Shown here: positions 43,147-52,478 of the stretch, piece by piece
Layout of the letters: each line of letters starts with the position of its first letter
Numbering within the stretch: position 1 is the first letter of the stretch
DNA from: UBA2705 sp963977105
GTDB taxonomy: Bacteria; Pseudomonadota; Alphaproteobacteria; Micavibrionales; Micavibrionaceae
Direction of reading: 5' to 3'
Length of the DNA: 64,000 nt
Assembly (NCBI GenBank): GCA_963977105.1
Contig: CAXBNI010000004.1
Location: 143,043-207,042, forward strand
Position numbers and translations under genes: made by a program
The notes under the pieces: model-generated
The model's input: the letters and a program-made list of their open reading frames with translations, nothing else
Told to the model about the DNA's origin: nothing
Databases searched by the model: none

Positions 43147-43860
43147 ATGACTATCGCTGAAAACTATCAGCAGATTAAAGATGATATTGAGCGCGCGGTC
43201 TTGCATTTCTATTGCGCCGATAGCCTTGCCTCATTGCCGTCATACACAGATTTTGTTGGCCCCCAAGGTGAATTTAAATGCCCTGAAATTATCGCTGTAT
43301 CGAAAAAGCAATCCGCACAGCGCATTGACGAAGCTTTGGCACTCGGCCTGCGCCATTTTGGTGAAAACCAATTACAAGAAGCGCAGCAACACTGGGGTGA
43401 GCGTAAGCAAATTCACAGTGATGTGACGCTGCATATGATTGGCGCGCTGCAAAGTAACAAAGCCGCAGATGCTGTGGCCTTGTTTGACGTTATCCATAGC
43501 GTTGACCGTGAGAAGATTGCGAAAAGCTTAAAACATGAAATGGATAAGCAGGGCCGCTCCCTGCCATGTTACATACAGGTCAATATAGGCGAAGAGCCGC
43601 AAAAATCAGGTATTCTCCCTGCGGATTTAAGTGATTTTGTCGCGTATTGTCAGAAAGATTTAGGCTTAACTATAGAAGGCCTCATGTGCATCCCGCCAGC
43701 GGATGAAAGCGCCGGTATATATTTTTCATTGTTAAAAAAATACGCAAAGACGTATAATTTAAAACAGTTAAGCATGGGCATGAGCTCAGATTATGAACAA
43801 GCTGCCGTTTTAGGCGCGCATTATTTGCGTGTTGGAACGGCATTGTTTGGCGAAAGATAG
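43147..43860 (+). CDS. YggS/PROSC family PLP-binding protein
   Basis: Pyridoxal-phosphate homeostasis protein of the YggS/PLPBP family, which holds PLP without a known reaction. 237 residues. The PLP lysine is in IIAVSKKQSAQ (about 45), followed by LGLRHFGENQLQEAQ, LHMIGALQSNKA, and SMGMSSDYEQAAVLGAHYLRVGTALFG near the end, all family signatures. GAGGAG lies upstream of ATG 43147. It is followed by an M48 protease gene seven bases later. Confidence 0.94.
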   Translation: MTIAENYQQIKDDIERAVLHFYCADSLASLPSYTDFVGPQGEFKCPEIIAVSKKQSAQRIDEALALGLRHFGENQLQEAQQHWGERKQIHSDVTLHMIGALQSNKAADAVALFDVIHSVDREKIAKSLKHEMDKQGRSLPCYIQVNIGEEPQKSGILPADLSDFVAYCQKDLGLTIEGLMCIPPADESAGIYFSLLKKYAKTYNLKQLSMGMSSDYEQAAVLGAHYLRVGTALFGER

Positions 43861-43867
43861 GTAAAGC

Positions 43868-45238
43868 TTGCAACATAAATTACGTTTATATTTAATCGCA
43901 ACACTAAGCATCGTGCTGCTTTGCTTCTCCGCCCTTACAAGCGCGCTGGCTGCACCGGGTATTAGCCTTATTCGCGATAGTGAAATTGAAGAATTTTTAA
44001 AAGAGTGGAGCGACGACGTTATTACCGCTACCGGGCTTGCCCCAAATGGCGTAAATATTATTTTGGTCAATAGTGATGATATCAACGCCTTTGTTGCGGG
44101 CGGGCCGAACATCTTTATATATACAGGACTACTTCTGCGCTCTGAATCTCCCGAGGAAGTGATTGGCGTGATAGCCCATGAGTTAGGCCATATTGTTGGT
44201 GGCCACTTAACGCGCTCACGTGCGGCAATGGAAAACGCCTCCTATGAAACGATGCTTGGGACAATATTAGGTGTTGGTGCAGCGATTTTAAGCGGTCAGG
44301 GCGAAGCGCTCACGGCTGTATCTGGCGCGGCGCAGAATTATGCGATTAGTAAATACTTAGCCCATAGCCGCGTACAGGAATCCAGCGCAGATCAAGCCGC
44401 CTTGGGATATTTGGAAGGCGCAAAAATTAATCCGGATGGCTTAGTGAGTTTTCTAAGGAAGTTGGAAGCAAATAATTTGCTGCCAGAATCACAGCAGTCT
44501 GAATATTACCGTACCCACCCGATTACACGTAACCGTATATCCGCGCTGACGACAAGGCTGGAGCAAAGCGGCGTTAAGGCCGTGAAAGCGAACATGCAGT
44601 GGAAAGAACAGCATAGCCGCATGAAGGCGAAGTTGCTGGGCTTTTTATCGCCGCAGCAGGTCAGCTGGAGTTATGATGAGCAGGAAAACAGTGTTTCTGC
44701 GGTGATGGCACATGCTGTTGCGGCATATCAAAATAGTGATGAAAAGCAAGCGGTGGCCAAAGTGCGCCAGCTTGTGGAGCTAGAGGCGGATAACCCTTAT
44801 TACCATGAATTAGCCGGACAAATATATGCAGATTTTGGTCGCTTAGGCGAATCACGCGCGTCATATGCTAAGGCAAATGAGTTCAAACCGAGCGACGGGC
44901 TTATCGCCATTGCTTATGCGCATATACTGATTGTCAACGACCAGAGTAATGATGCTGACCTCAAGCAAGCGATTAAACTGCTAAGGGGCGCAATCGCGTC
45001 TGAGCGCCGCTCGACGCGACTTTACCGCCTTTTGGCGACAGCATATGGTAAACTTAAAAATGATCCGTTTGCCAAGCTGTATCTTGCCGAAGAATCTTAC
45101 CTGAAACGTAATGCCCCTGAAACAGGCCGCCTGGCAGGTCTAGCGATTCGCGGATTAGCGGAAAATTCACAGGAATGGCACCGCGCACAAGACCTTATTT
45201 TTTACGCTAAGCAACATAAAGCCGCGCAAAAACATTAA
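43868..45238 (+). CDS. Periplasmic M48 metalloprotease with TPR repeats (BepA-like)
   Basis: 456 residues. The only plausible start is TTG 43868, which gives a proper signal peptide (about 1-28, ending ALAA); the next ATG would lose the signal and fold start. The zinc motif HELGH is in IGVIAHELGHIVGGHL (about 97-112) with the third ligand in ESSADQAALGYL. The C-terminal half (about 270-456) forms TPR-like helices. BepA-type proteases support LptD and outer-membrane protein assembly, fitting the LptE and porin genes here. Confidence 0.92.
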   Translation: MQHKLRLYLIATLSIVLLCFSALTSALAAPGISLIRDSEIEEFLKEWSDDVITATGLAPNGVNIILVNSDDINAFVAGGPNIFIYTGLLLRSESPEEVIGVIAHELGHIVGGHLTRSRAAMENASYETMLGTILGVGAAILSGQGEALTAVSGAAQNYAISKYLAHSRVQESSADQAALGYLEGAKINPDGLVSFLRKLEANNLLPESQQSEYYRTHPITRNRISALTTRLEQSGVKAVKANMQWKEQHSRMKAKLLGFLSPQQVSWSYDEQENSVSAVMAHAVAAYQNSDEKQAVAKVRQLVELEADNPYYHELAGQIYADFGRLGESRASYAKANEFKPSDGLIAIAYAHILIVNDQSNDADLKQAIKLLRGAIASERRSTRLYRLLATAYGKLKNDPFAKLYLAEESYLKRNAPETGRLAGLAIRGLAENSQEWHRAQDLIFYAKQHKAAQKH

Positions 45239-45302
45239 TAACGATCTTTGTTTTGCGTGTAAATATACATTAAGACATTGAAATATATATATTTATTGTG
45301 TG

Positions 45303-45326
45303 CATACTTAAGGGTATGGTTTTTTT
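45303..45326 (+). terminator. Weak intrinsic terminator after the M48 gene
   Basis: Five-pair stem CATAC / GTATG with a 6-base loop, then GTTTTTTT. Confidence 0.4.
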
Positions 45327-45413
45327 AGACCTCCTCTAGTGCTGCGTTTGTTTTTGTGATAGAATTCTAATATACAAAAAAACATTACGAGTATATTTTG
45401 AGGAGTACGTTCC

Positions 45414-45707
45414 ATGTCGCGTAGAGGCTATTGGGTAGAATGTATGCCATTATGGGAGCAGGCAAACGAAAATGCGTCGCCAGATATGTATCGGGCTAGC
45501 GTACCGGCTTTGCCTGAAATGATTGAGCGCGCACCTAGCGCTTCTCAGGCTATTCAAAAATTAAGAGACAGATTAACAGAGCTGAAAAAAAAGCATGCAG
45601 TTAAAGGGCGCGTTGCCCTACCGCGTTTGGAAAACCCTGTCCGTCCGCCAAAAAGACCAGATAGTGTTCGTGGTTGGATGTCTGTTTATATTGAAATGAA
45701 AGATTAA
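45414..45707 (+). CDS. HicB-like small protein without a HicA partner
   Basis: 97 residues; GAGGAG precedes ATG 45414. The segment YRASVPALPEMIERAPSASQAIQKLRDRL (about residues 28-56, in pieces) resembles the HicB antitoxin pattern 'Y.a.vP.lPg....g.s..eA....re.l'. The C-terminus is a Pro/Arg-rich tail ending in WMSVYIEMKD. No HicA-type gene is adjacent. An orphan antitoxin-like or regulatory role is possible. Confidence in the HicB relation is low; that it is a real gene is likely, given its ribosome site and terminator. Confidence 0.55.
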   Translation: MSRRGYWVECMPLWEQANENASPDMYRASVPALPEMIERAPSASQAIQKLRDRLTELKKKHAVKGRVALPRLENPVRPPKRPDSVRGWMSVYIEMKD

Positions 45708-45708
45708 G

Positions 45709-45735
45709 ACGCTCTGATGATTAGGGCGTTTTTTT
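45709..45735 (+). terminator. Intrinsic terminator of the HicB-like gene
   Basis: Stem ACGCTCT / AGGGCGT (one G-T) with a 7-base loop and seven or more T residues right after the stop. Confidence 0.85.
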
Positions 45736-45929
45736 ATGGGTGGTTTTCCTGCCGCACAGCGCTGTAACTGAGCTGTTTGTCTAGGGTGTTAGTATCATTT
45801 ATTATCACCGTGACCAAACGAGCTTTGCCATGCTAAACTTCCTTACTAAACAAGGTTTTACAGTACAAATAAACAAAGTTTTATAGACGCTGTATATTCT
45901 ATAATAATATTCTATTTCAGGGGATTAAA

Positions 45930-47264
45930 ATGTCACAAATTTCTATCAAAACTGCATTGCCAGGGCCAAAAGCTAAGGCGATTATTGAACAAGACCACCA
46001 GTTTTTATCAACGTCACGTTATCAAATGTATCCATTTGTACTCGCAGGTGGCAAGGGCTGCTATGTAGAAGATGTTGATGGCAATGTATTTATGGATATG
46101 CATGCAGGGATCGCGGTAACATCCACGGGGCATAATCACCCAGAGGTCAACGCGGCAATTGAAGCACAAGCGAAGCGTTACCTGCATAACTGTGGCAATG
46201 TATTTTATAACGATTCTCAAGGGCGTTATGCACAGCGTTTAGCTGAAGCAACGCCGATCCATAATTCTGATCATAACCGTGTGTTCTTCTGTAACACTGG
46301 CGCCGAAGCATGGGATGGCGCAGTCAAGCTCGCGCGTTATGCGACAGGTCGCCAGAATGTGATTTGTTTCTATAACGGCTTTCATGGCCGGACATTAGGT
46401 GGCATTTCTGCGAATAGCTCTAAAGTTATCCAGCGTCGTGGCTTTGGCCCGTTGTTACCAGGGATGCATTTTTCGTATTTTCCACGTGAATTTGAATGTC
46501 CATCAAATCCGCCATATCCAACATCAACCGAAGGCTGCCTTGAATATCTTGAAGAAGTCTTGTTTAAAAAGATTGTCTCTCCAGACGAAGTTGCAGCAAT
46601 CGCGTTTGAGCCTGTTCAGGGCGAAGGCGGTTATATTGTGCCTTCACAAGAATTTATTGATGGCCTGCGCCGTATTTGCGACAAGCACGGCATATTAATG
46701 ATTGCCGATGAAGTGCAATGTGGTATGGGTCGTACCGGCAAGTTGTTTGCGATGGAGCATTTCAATGTCAAAGCAGATATTGTGACGACAGCCAAGGGTA
46801 TTGCCAGCGGCATGCCGATTGCTGCCTTTGTTGCGTCTGATAAAGTCATGGCGTGGCCAGAAGGCGCGCATGGCTCCACATATGGTGGTAACCCTGTTGC
46901 TGTTGCTGCAGCTGACAAGACGCTAGATTTATTGCAAGGCGGACTTTGCGACAATGCCAAAGAGGTCGGCAGCTACTTTATCGACAAGCTGAAGCTCTTA
47001 AAAGATAAACATGGAGAAGCGATTGGCGACGTTCGTGGCCTTGGGTTGATGATCGGCGTAGAATTTATTAAGCGCGATAAAGGGCGGGTTGTTCATGACG
47101 CAGATTTAAGAGATGCGGTGATTAAAAAGTCATTTGAGCATGGCCTTTTAACATTGGCTTGCGGTAATTCTACATTACGCTTCTGCCCGCCTTTGACGAT
47201 CACAAAAGAAGAAGTTGATATTGTTATTGATATCATGGACGCTGTTTTTGATGCGGTCATTTAA
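45930..47264 (+). CDS. Class III aminotransferase (acetylornithine/GABA aminotransferase family)
   Basis: PLP enzyme of fold type I that transfers omega-amino groups. 444 residues. The cofactor region reads CNTGAEAWDGAVKLAR (about 112-127), IADEVQCGMGRTG (about 256-268, aspartate binding the PLP ring nitrogen), and the Schiff-base lysine in TTAKGIASGMP near 287-290. N-terminal YPFVLAGGKGCYVEDVDGN is typical. Substrate (GABA, acetylornithine, or other omega-amine) cannot be fixed from sequence. AGGGGA precedes the ATG; it is monocistronic. Confidence 0.9.
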   Translation: MSQISIKTALPGPKAKAIIEQDHQFLSTSRYQMYPFVLAGGKGCYVEDVDGNVFMDMHAGIAVTSTGHNHPEVNAAIEAQAKRYLHNCGNVFYNDSQGRYAQRLAEATPIHNSDHNRVFFCNTGAEAWDGAVKLARYATGRQNVICFYNGFHGRTLGGISANSSKVIQRRGFGPLLPGMHFSYFPREFECPSNPPYPTSTEGCLEYLEEVLFKKIVSPDEVAAIAFEPVQGEGGYIVPSQEFIDGLRRICDKHGILMIADEVQCGMGRTGKLFAMEHFNVKADIVTTAKGIASGMPIAAFVASDKVMAWPEGAHGSTYGGNPVAVAAADKTLDLLQGGLCDNAKEVGSYFIDKLKLLKDKHGEAIGDVRGLGLMIGVEFIKRDKGRVVHDADLRDAVIKKSFEHGLLTLACGNSTLRFCPPLTITKEEVDIVIDIMDAVFDAVI

Positions 47265-47320
47265 CGGGCTTTGTTCAGCCTTGTAAATTATTGGTTAGCG
47301 CGCGGCTTTATTATAGCGGG

Positions 47321-47827
47321 CTAGCCAAAAAATATGTAGACCGCAAGCGCATAACCGAGCAGTGCAGCAGCAATAAGCATGACTTCATAAAAGCGTCCGA
47401 TCGTGGTTTTTGTTTTTTCTCTGACGCGGTCAAACAGGGCCGGCCATGTATAGGATACAAAGTCCCCTAATGACATGACGTTGATGAGCTGGTCGTTTTC
47501 ATTGACGATTGGCAAATGTCTGAAATGTTCATCGGACATGATGCGCAGCCATTCATAGACGTTATCATCATCACGCGCAGTATAGACATTGGTTGTCATG
47601 ACCTCACTTAGCTTGGTTTGCGCAATATCTTTATTTTTATGCAGGACGCGCAGCATTAAGTCGCGTTCAGTGACAATGCCGATAACGTTCTGGTTGTCGT
47701 TGATAATAATGACGGAGCCATAATGTAGCTTTGCCATTTTATTTAACGCAGTGCGTATGGTGGTCTGTGGTGGGAAAGCGAGCGGTTTGTGTTTTGTGCC
47801 ATATTCGGGGCGTTCTTTGATTCTCAT
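47321..47827 (-). CDS. CBS-pair protein with C-terminal membrane anchor
   Basis: 168 residues. Two CBS motifs form the body: VIIINDNQNVIGIVTERDLMLRVL (about 38-61) and VYEWLRIMSDEHFRHLPIVNENDQLINVMSLGDFV (in pieces near 90-125), which usually bind adenosyl ligands. A single transmembrane helix (about 148-166, VMLIAAALLGYALAVYIF) ends the protein, unusual for stand-alone CBS proteins. No partner channel or enzyme is next to it. Its sensory ligand is unknown. Confidence 0.85.
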   Translation of the reverse strand: MRIKERPEYGTKHKPLAFPPQTTIRTALNKMAKLHYGSVIIINDNQNVIGIVTERDLMLRVLHKNKDIAQTKLSEVMTTNVYTARDDDNVYEWLRIMSDEHFRHLPIVNENDQLINVMSLGDFVSYTWPALFDRVREKTKTTIGRFYEVMLIAAALLGYALAVYIFFG

Positions 47828-47933
47828 TGTTTTGATCCCTTTATCTTTAAGCCCCCTATTCTATTATACGCCTTTCTTTTGGGGATTGCATTTAACATAA
47901 ACTTGAACGCAAAGGGAAGAGCAGGATGAACAT

Positions 47934-47964
47934 AAAAAAGCGCCACATTAAAAATGCGGCGCTT
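47934..47964 (-). terminator. Intrinsic terminator of hpf
   Basis: On the minus strand a stem AAGCGCC / GGCGCTT plus CATT / AATG pairs is followed by a T-run. Confidence 0.85.
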
Positions 47965-47997
47965 GGTGTTTGTTATTGGCCTATTTAGACCGTGGGC

Positions 47998-48624
47998 TTA
48001 CTCGGCGGCAAGGGTTTCGCCGCCTTTACCCTTTTTTTCAGCTTGTTCCGTATCAATCCAGCCAATATTACCATCTTCACGGCGATAGACCATGCTAATA
48101 GAATCGTTACTGAGATTGCGGAACAGCCATGCAGGCTGGCCTGATAAATCCATGCGCATGACAGCTTCAGAAACAGACAGCTTCTGAATGCTCGTGCTCA
48201 TCTGTGCGATGATTAAAGGCTCTTCGGGCGCTTGATTGTCCTGTTCATGCTCTTCATTGTCGCTGACCGTAATGACATAGTCTTGCGCCTTTAAAGCTTC
48301 TGCTTCAGGAGAGTCTTCAATACGCTGGCGATGATCGCGCAGACGGCGCTTGTAACGGCGCATCTGTTTTGCAATTTTTTCTGCCGCACTGTCAAATGCA
48401 TTATATGCGTCTTGCTCGGTGGCATATGCCTCGACGTTAATATCACGCCCGATACCAAGCTTAATGTGCGTCTTAATAGATGAATTACCTTCTGGCGTTA
48501 ACGTTACTGTGCCAGTAATAGTACGGTTAAAGAACTTTGCGTTGAGCTCCTCTATCTTAGTGTTGATGTGCGTGCGAAGAGATTCGCCGATGTTGATTTG
48601 CTTGCCTTGAATGTTGAGATTCAT
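47998..48624 (-). CDS. hpf: Long-form ribosome hibernation promoting factor
   Basis: HPF inactivates 70S ribosomes as 100S dimers in slow growth. The 208 residues have the N-terminal S30AE domain (MNLNIQGKQINIGESLRTHINTKIEELN, in pieces; AAEKIAKQMRRYKRRLRDHR near 79-97) and the C-terminal dimerisation domain of the long form (SEAVMRMDLSGQPAWLFRN, MVYRREDGNIGWID). It is monocistronic with its own terminator. The ~355-base upstream gap shared with the ArsR-type gene is AT-rich. Confidence 0.94.
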   Translation of the reverse strand: MNLNIQGKQINIGESLRTHINTKIEELNAKFFNRTITGTVTLTPEGNSSIKTHIKLGIGRDINVEAYATEQDAYNAFDSAAEKIAKQMRRYKRRLRDHRQRIEDSPEAEALKAQDYVITVSDNEEHEQDNQAPEEPLIIAQMSTSIQKLSVSEAVMRMDLSGQPAWLFRNLSNDSISMVYRREDGNIGWIDTEQAEKKGKGGETLAAE

Positions 48625-48979
48625 AATTGACTTGCCTATTTGTTGTTTTAGAAAAAAACTGATGTATTTAGACTCATATTATCACGGAATTATTACCGAG
48701 AGATAAATTTTTTTGCTCAAATTTGCATTTTTTTATATAATTAATTATCATTTGAGCATGGTTTTTTGTTGCATGGAAGTATAGTATACGTTTAGTATTT
48801 GCTGCACTGATAATCTTTGGGTAGAGTTTATTGCTTAATAGTAAAGCTGGTATGTTGGTATTAAGTAAACTGAGTTTTAATGTTATATTAGTGCTTTATT
48901 GATATAATTTTATATGATTTTCGCGATGTGAATTGCATGAGGTTTAATACGGGGGTGGCTTTGAACAAGCCGGATTTAT
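48625..48979. other. Divergent intergenic region between hpf and an ArsR-type gene
   Basis: 355 AT-rich bases, no gene seen. It contains several TTAA motifs, one near-match to the CtrA pattern (TTAA-N7-TTAG around 48876-48890), and probably both promoters. No self-operator could be assigned with confidence. Confidence 0.35.
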
Positions 48980-49333
48980 ATGGATATTCAAGAAATTGAA
49001 AAGAATGCTGAAGTCGCAGTTGGGCTTTTAAAGGCATTATCGAATGAGCGTAGATTAATTATCATGTGTGCCTTGTATAAGGGCGAAAAATGCGTCGGCC
49101 AACTTGAAGAAATAGTTGGGCTTTCGCAATCTGCTTTATCACAACATTTAGCGCGTTTGCGCCGTGACCGTTTGGTCGTGACACGCAGAGATGCGCAAAC
49201 GATTTATTACCGTCTAGACGACAAAGCTGTAAAAGCTGTGCTGAAGTGTCTTTATGATATATATGCGCCGCAAGGTGAGCTTGAGTATTATGAAGTGGCT
49301 GGCGATTTGTCCGCGTCTAATGCCGGCGCATAA
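48980..49333 (+). CDS. ArsR/SmtB-family winged-helix regulator
   Basis: 117 residues. The fold is clear: ALSNERRLIIMCALYKGEKCVGQL (about 19-42) leads into the recognition helix SQSALSQHLARLRRDRL (49-65) and the wing TRRDAQTIYYRL (68-79). Cysteines are at 30, 38 and 90. C30 sits where the sulfur/redox-sensing BigR/SqrR subgroup has its first cysteine, but the usual second one near residue 96 is alanine. The effector is therefore uncertain. No metal or sulfur gene is adjacent. Confidence 0.88.
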   Translation: MDIQEIEKNAEVAVGLLKALSNERRLIIMCALYKGEKCVGQLEEIVGLSQSALSQHLARLRRDRLVVTRRDAQTIYYRLDDKAVKAVLKCLYDIYAPQGELEYYEVAGDLSASNAGA

Positions 49334-49374
49334 TGCGCGTCAAAATTTATTTTTCTATTAGGCGCTTATTTGTT

Positions 49375-50316
49375 TTAAGTGCCTAAATTTTTATCTATCG
49401 CTTGCCAGACATCTTCCGCTTTTATCGCGTTAATATCATCACTTACAAATTTGTGAACATTATGACCTAATGGCGCGTGTTTATTTGGGTCAGAGCCCTG
49501 CGTATTAAACAAGATATAGCACGTACAGCCAGTGACGCTAATAATATGTGCTGGTCCAGTATCGTTAGTGATGCATAGCTTTGCGGTGTTACCTAAAGCC
49601 GCAATTTGACTAATGGTCGTTTTGTTGGTGAGGTCTAATGCTTCAGGGCAGGTCGCTTTGATTTCTGCATTAATATGCTGTTCGCTTTTTGTGCCGATAA
49701 GAACAGGTTGAATATTTTTTTGCACTAATTTACGAGCCAATGCGGAAAAGTTTTGCGCGTGCCAGCGTTTTTCTGGTCGGGTAGGCGCACAGCCAGCGAC
49801 GATTAAGGCGTATGGCGGATGTAGGCCAAGGTCGCTAGTATCTGCTTGCATCCACTCTAAAGTATCAATACTGACATTTTCAATGCCGGCGAGCGCAAGA
49901 GTTTGACAGTGCCCATCAAAAGCCGTGCCTTTGGTGCGGCCTTCTGACCCATTGTAATGCGAAGCTGCTTTCACGGTGCCAACCCATTGTGGCCTGTTGG
50001 CCGCGCGGAAAAGCTTAAAATAAATACGGCTGCGGTCATTATTTTGTAGGTCATAAACGCGCGTGATGTTTGATTGGTTCAGGCGACGCGATAAATTACT
50101 CCAACCTGAGATGTCAAACCATTTTGGTTTATCATCAACCCAGACGTTGTCAAAATACCCACATTCAGCGCCAAAGTCGGCGAAAGATTTGGTGGTTAAT
50201 AAGGTGATCTTTGCTGCCGGGTGGTGCGCGCGGATTGCCTTCATGGGCCCAAGCGCCTGTATGAAGTCCCCTAAGGCAGAAAGTTTTATAACCAATATAT
50301 GTTCAGTGCTATCCAT
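49375..50316 (-). CDS. Glycosyltransferase family 9 (heptosyltransferase type)
   Basis: 313 residues. The N-terminal Rossmann domain has HILVIKLSALGDFIQALGPM (in pieces), the acceptor-side signature of ADP-heptose transferases. The C-terminal nucleotide-binding domain has CITNDTGPAHIISVTGCTCY near 254-270. Such enzymes add heptose to the LPS inner core on the cytoplasmic face. It follows a family 4 glycosyltransferase 33 bases upstream on the same strand, making an LPS-core pair. Acceptor and donor are not proven. Confidence 0.9.
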   Translation of the reverse strand: MDSTEHILVIKLSALGDFIQALGPMKAIRAHHPAAKITLLTTKSFADFGAECGYFDNVWVDDKPKWFDISGWSNLSRRLNQSNITRVYDLQNNDRSRIYFKLFRAANRPQWVGTVKAASHYNGSEGRTKGTAFDGHCQTLALAGIENVSIDTLEWMQADTSDLGLHPPYALIVAGCAPTRPEKRWHAQNFSALARKLVQKNIQPVLIGTKSEQHINAEIKATCPEALDLTNKTTISQIAALGNTAKLCITNDTGPAHIISVTGCTCYILFNTQGSDPNKHAPLGHNVHKFVSDDINAIKAEDVWQAIDKNLGT

Positions 50317-50349
50317 GAAATGGTGGCTTTCTTCCCCGCGTTCGCTTAT

Positions 50350-51588
50350 TTACGCGGCGTTGTTTAGCTGTGCTTTTTGATCATCTGCTTTCACATTATT
50401 ACTGCCGTGGTCAAGTGCCAATAACTCTGCGTAAACGGCTAATGTTTTCTCAGTCATGATTTCTTTGGTGAAGTTCTGCATGACATGTGCCATAGCGCGG
50501 GTGGCAAGAACGGCGCGCTGTGAATTGTTGAGTGACAATGCTTCTTTGATCGCATTGGCCAGTGCATGTGGGTTTGCAGGGGGTATTAACCAACCGGTTT
50601 CTCCGCGTAATATAGTTTCCTGCGCGCCGCCATGATCTGTGCCAATAATCGGGCGTCCCATTGCTTGTGCTTCTACTGGAATACGGCCAAAGCCTTCAGG
50701 GTCAGTGGAAGCTGAGACCACAACGGTGGACAGCATGTATGCTGCAGGCATGTCATTGCAATGATCGACAATGCGGATTTGGGCCGATAGACCCCTTGCT
50801 TCTATGAGCTGTTCTAATTCTTTGCGGTAATCTGAACGTCCTTGGTCAGAGCCAATCAGCACGGCATAGACGTCTTTATTCTCAATCTCAGCCATGGCCT
50901 CAATAAGTACGGCTTGGCCTTTCCAGCGCGTTAAACGGCCAGGGAGCAATATAACAGAAGCGCTTTCTGGAATGCGCCATGTTTTATTAAGCGCGATCAT
51001 GCGTTCTGGTGAAACGACGGTAGGGTGAAAGCGCTCAATGGGGATGCCGCGATGGATTAAGCGCATCGTTTGCTCGTTTAGGCCATAACCGGTGCGCAAA
51101 TAGTTTTCAACATGCTGAGAGATCGCAATAACACGTTCACCTTTAGCCATTGCCGAATTGTAGAATTGTTTGAGCTTTGATTTATAATTATAAGGCGCAT
51201 GACATGTCGTCATGAAGCGTGCCTTTGTACCTTTGCAGGCCTTATAAGCACTCCATGCTGGCGCGCGTGAGCGAACGTGGACAATATCGACATTATGCTG
51301 TTTGATAAGCTTTTTTATGCGCGTAATATTTTGCCACATTGTCACGGGGTTTTTTGAATGCGCAGGCATGTTAATATGCACAGCGCCACTGCGCGTGACT
51401 TCATGAATGCGGTTGCCGCCATGGGAGACAACAATGGCTTTGCCGCCGGCGCTTTGAATGGCGCTCGCAACGTCAATACAGCCCTGTTCTGCGCCGCCGG
51501 GGCCAAGCTCAGGGATGATTTGCATTATGATCGGCTGGTGGGGCGTGCTGCCTACACCGCTGTCTTTTACTGGTAATCCATTATTCAT
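50350..51588 (-). CDS. Glycosyltransferase family 4
   Basis: 412 residues with GT-B fold. N-terminal acceptor domain includes PGGAEQGCIDVASAI (about 30-45). The donor domain has ILLPGRLTRWKGQAVLIEAM (about 213-232) and the catalytic glutamate pair region STDPEGFGRIPVEAQAMGRPIIG (in pieces near 292-314). It is probably an LPS or exopolysaccharide sugar transferase working with the downstream family 9 enzyme. Two ATG codons near the N-terminus leave the precise start open. Confidence 0.9.
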   Translation of the reverse strand: MNNGLPVKDSGVGSTPHQPIIMQIIPELGPGGAEQGCIDVASAIQSAGGKAIVVSHGGNRIHEVTRSGAVHINMPAHSKNPVTMWQNITRIKKLIKQHNVDIVHVRSRAPAWSAYKACKGTKARFMTTCHAPYNYKSKLKQFYNSAMAKGERVIAISQHVENYLRTGYGLNEQTMRLIHRGIPIERFHPTVVSPERMIALNKTWRIPESASVILLPGRLTRWKGQAVLIEAMAEIENKDVYAVLIGSDQGRSDYRKELEQLIEARGLSAQIRIVDHCNDMPAAYMLSTVVVSASTDPEGFGRIPVEAQAMGRPIIGTDHGGAQETILRGETGWLIPPANPHALANAIKEALSLNNSQRAVLATRAMAHVMQNFTKEIMTEKTLAVYAELLALDHGSNNVKADDQKAQLNNAA

Positions 51589-51691
51589 CTATATCAGCGT
51601 CTTTGTATTTTAAAAGCTTCAGTTTTTGTTTATAGTATTTTGTATTCCGCATATTGCAGATAATTTATACCATAAGCAGGACATATATAAC

Positions 51692-52456
51692 ATGAGCCAT
51701 CAACAAATTACCAACGCAAAAGGCCAGAATATTGCCTATTTTCATCATCAAGGTGATAAAGGCCTGCCGACGCTTGTTTTTTGTGGCGGGTTTAAATCGG
51801 ACATGATGGGCAGCAAGGCTACATATTTAGAGGCGCAGGCTAAGGTCAGAGGACAGAGTTATGTGCGTTTTGATTACACGGGGCATGGTTTTTCTGATGG
51901 ATCGTTTGTTGATGGCTGTATTGGCGATTGGTGCGCGGACGCGCTATGTATCATTGATCATGTTGCACAAGGTGACATCCTGCTTGCAGGATCATCTATG
52001 GGGGGCTGGATAAGTTTATTATGTGCGGTTAAACGCCCAGAACGGATCAGGGCTGTGCTGGGCATCGCCGCCGCGCCCGATTTTACCCGTAACTTGCTTG
52101 ACCAGTTTAGTGACAGTCAACGCCAAGAAATGCGCGATAATGGCTGTGTGTCATTGCCAAATGATTATTCAGATGAGCCTTATATATTCACGCAAAAATT
52201 GATTGATGATGGCACAGAAAATTTTGTATTTAACGGCGATGACTCTGTCGCTATTTCATGCCCGATTTATTTGGTGCAGGGCATGGTCGATAAAGAAGTG
52301 CCATGGCAAACGGCGTTAGATATTAGCGCGCGCGTGGTAAGTGACAATGTTACCGTTGAGTTGATCAAAGATGGCGGACATAGCGTTTCTCGCCCTGAGG
52401 ACTTACAGCGTTTAAACAGCGCAGTTGAACATTTGAACGGCCTTATTGGTCGCTAA
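51692..52456 (+). CDS. Alpha/beta hydrolase
   Basis: 254 residues from ATG 51692 (CAGGA upstream at longish spacing). The catalytic triad can be read: nucleophile S in LLAGSSMGGWISLL (about 92-105), acid D in VQGMVDKEVPW near 208, and H in DGGHSVSRPEDL near 236. The oxyanion segment FCGGFKSDMMG lies near 30. The family covers esterases, lipases and peptidases; substrate is unknown. It diverges from the glycosyltransferase pair. Confidence 0.88.
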   Translation: MSHQQITNAKGQNIAYFHHQGDKGLPTLVFCGGFKSDMMGSKATYLEAQAKVRGQSYVRFDYTGHGFSDGSFVDGCIGDWCADALCIIDHVAQGDILLAGSSMGGWISLLCAVKRPERIRAVLGIAAAPDFTRNLLDQFSDSQRQEMRDNGCVSLPNDYSDEPYIFTQKLIDDGTENFVFNGDDSVAISCPIYLVQGMVDKEVPWQTALDISARVVSDNVTVELIKDGGHSVSRPEDLQRLNSAVEHLNGLIGR

Positions 52457-52478
52457 ATTGAAACCTTGCGGGCGGCAT

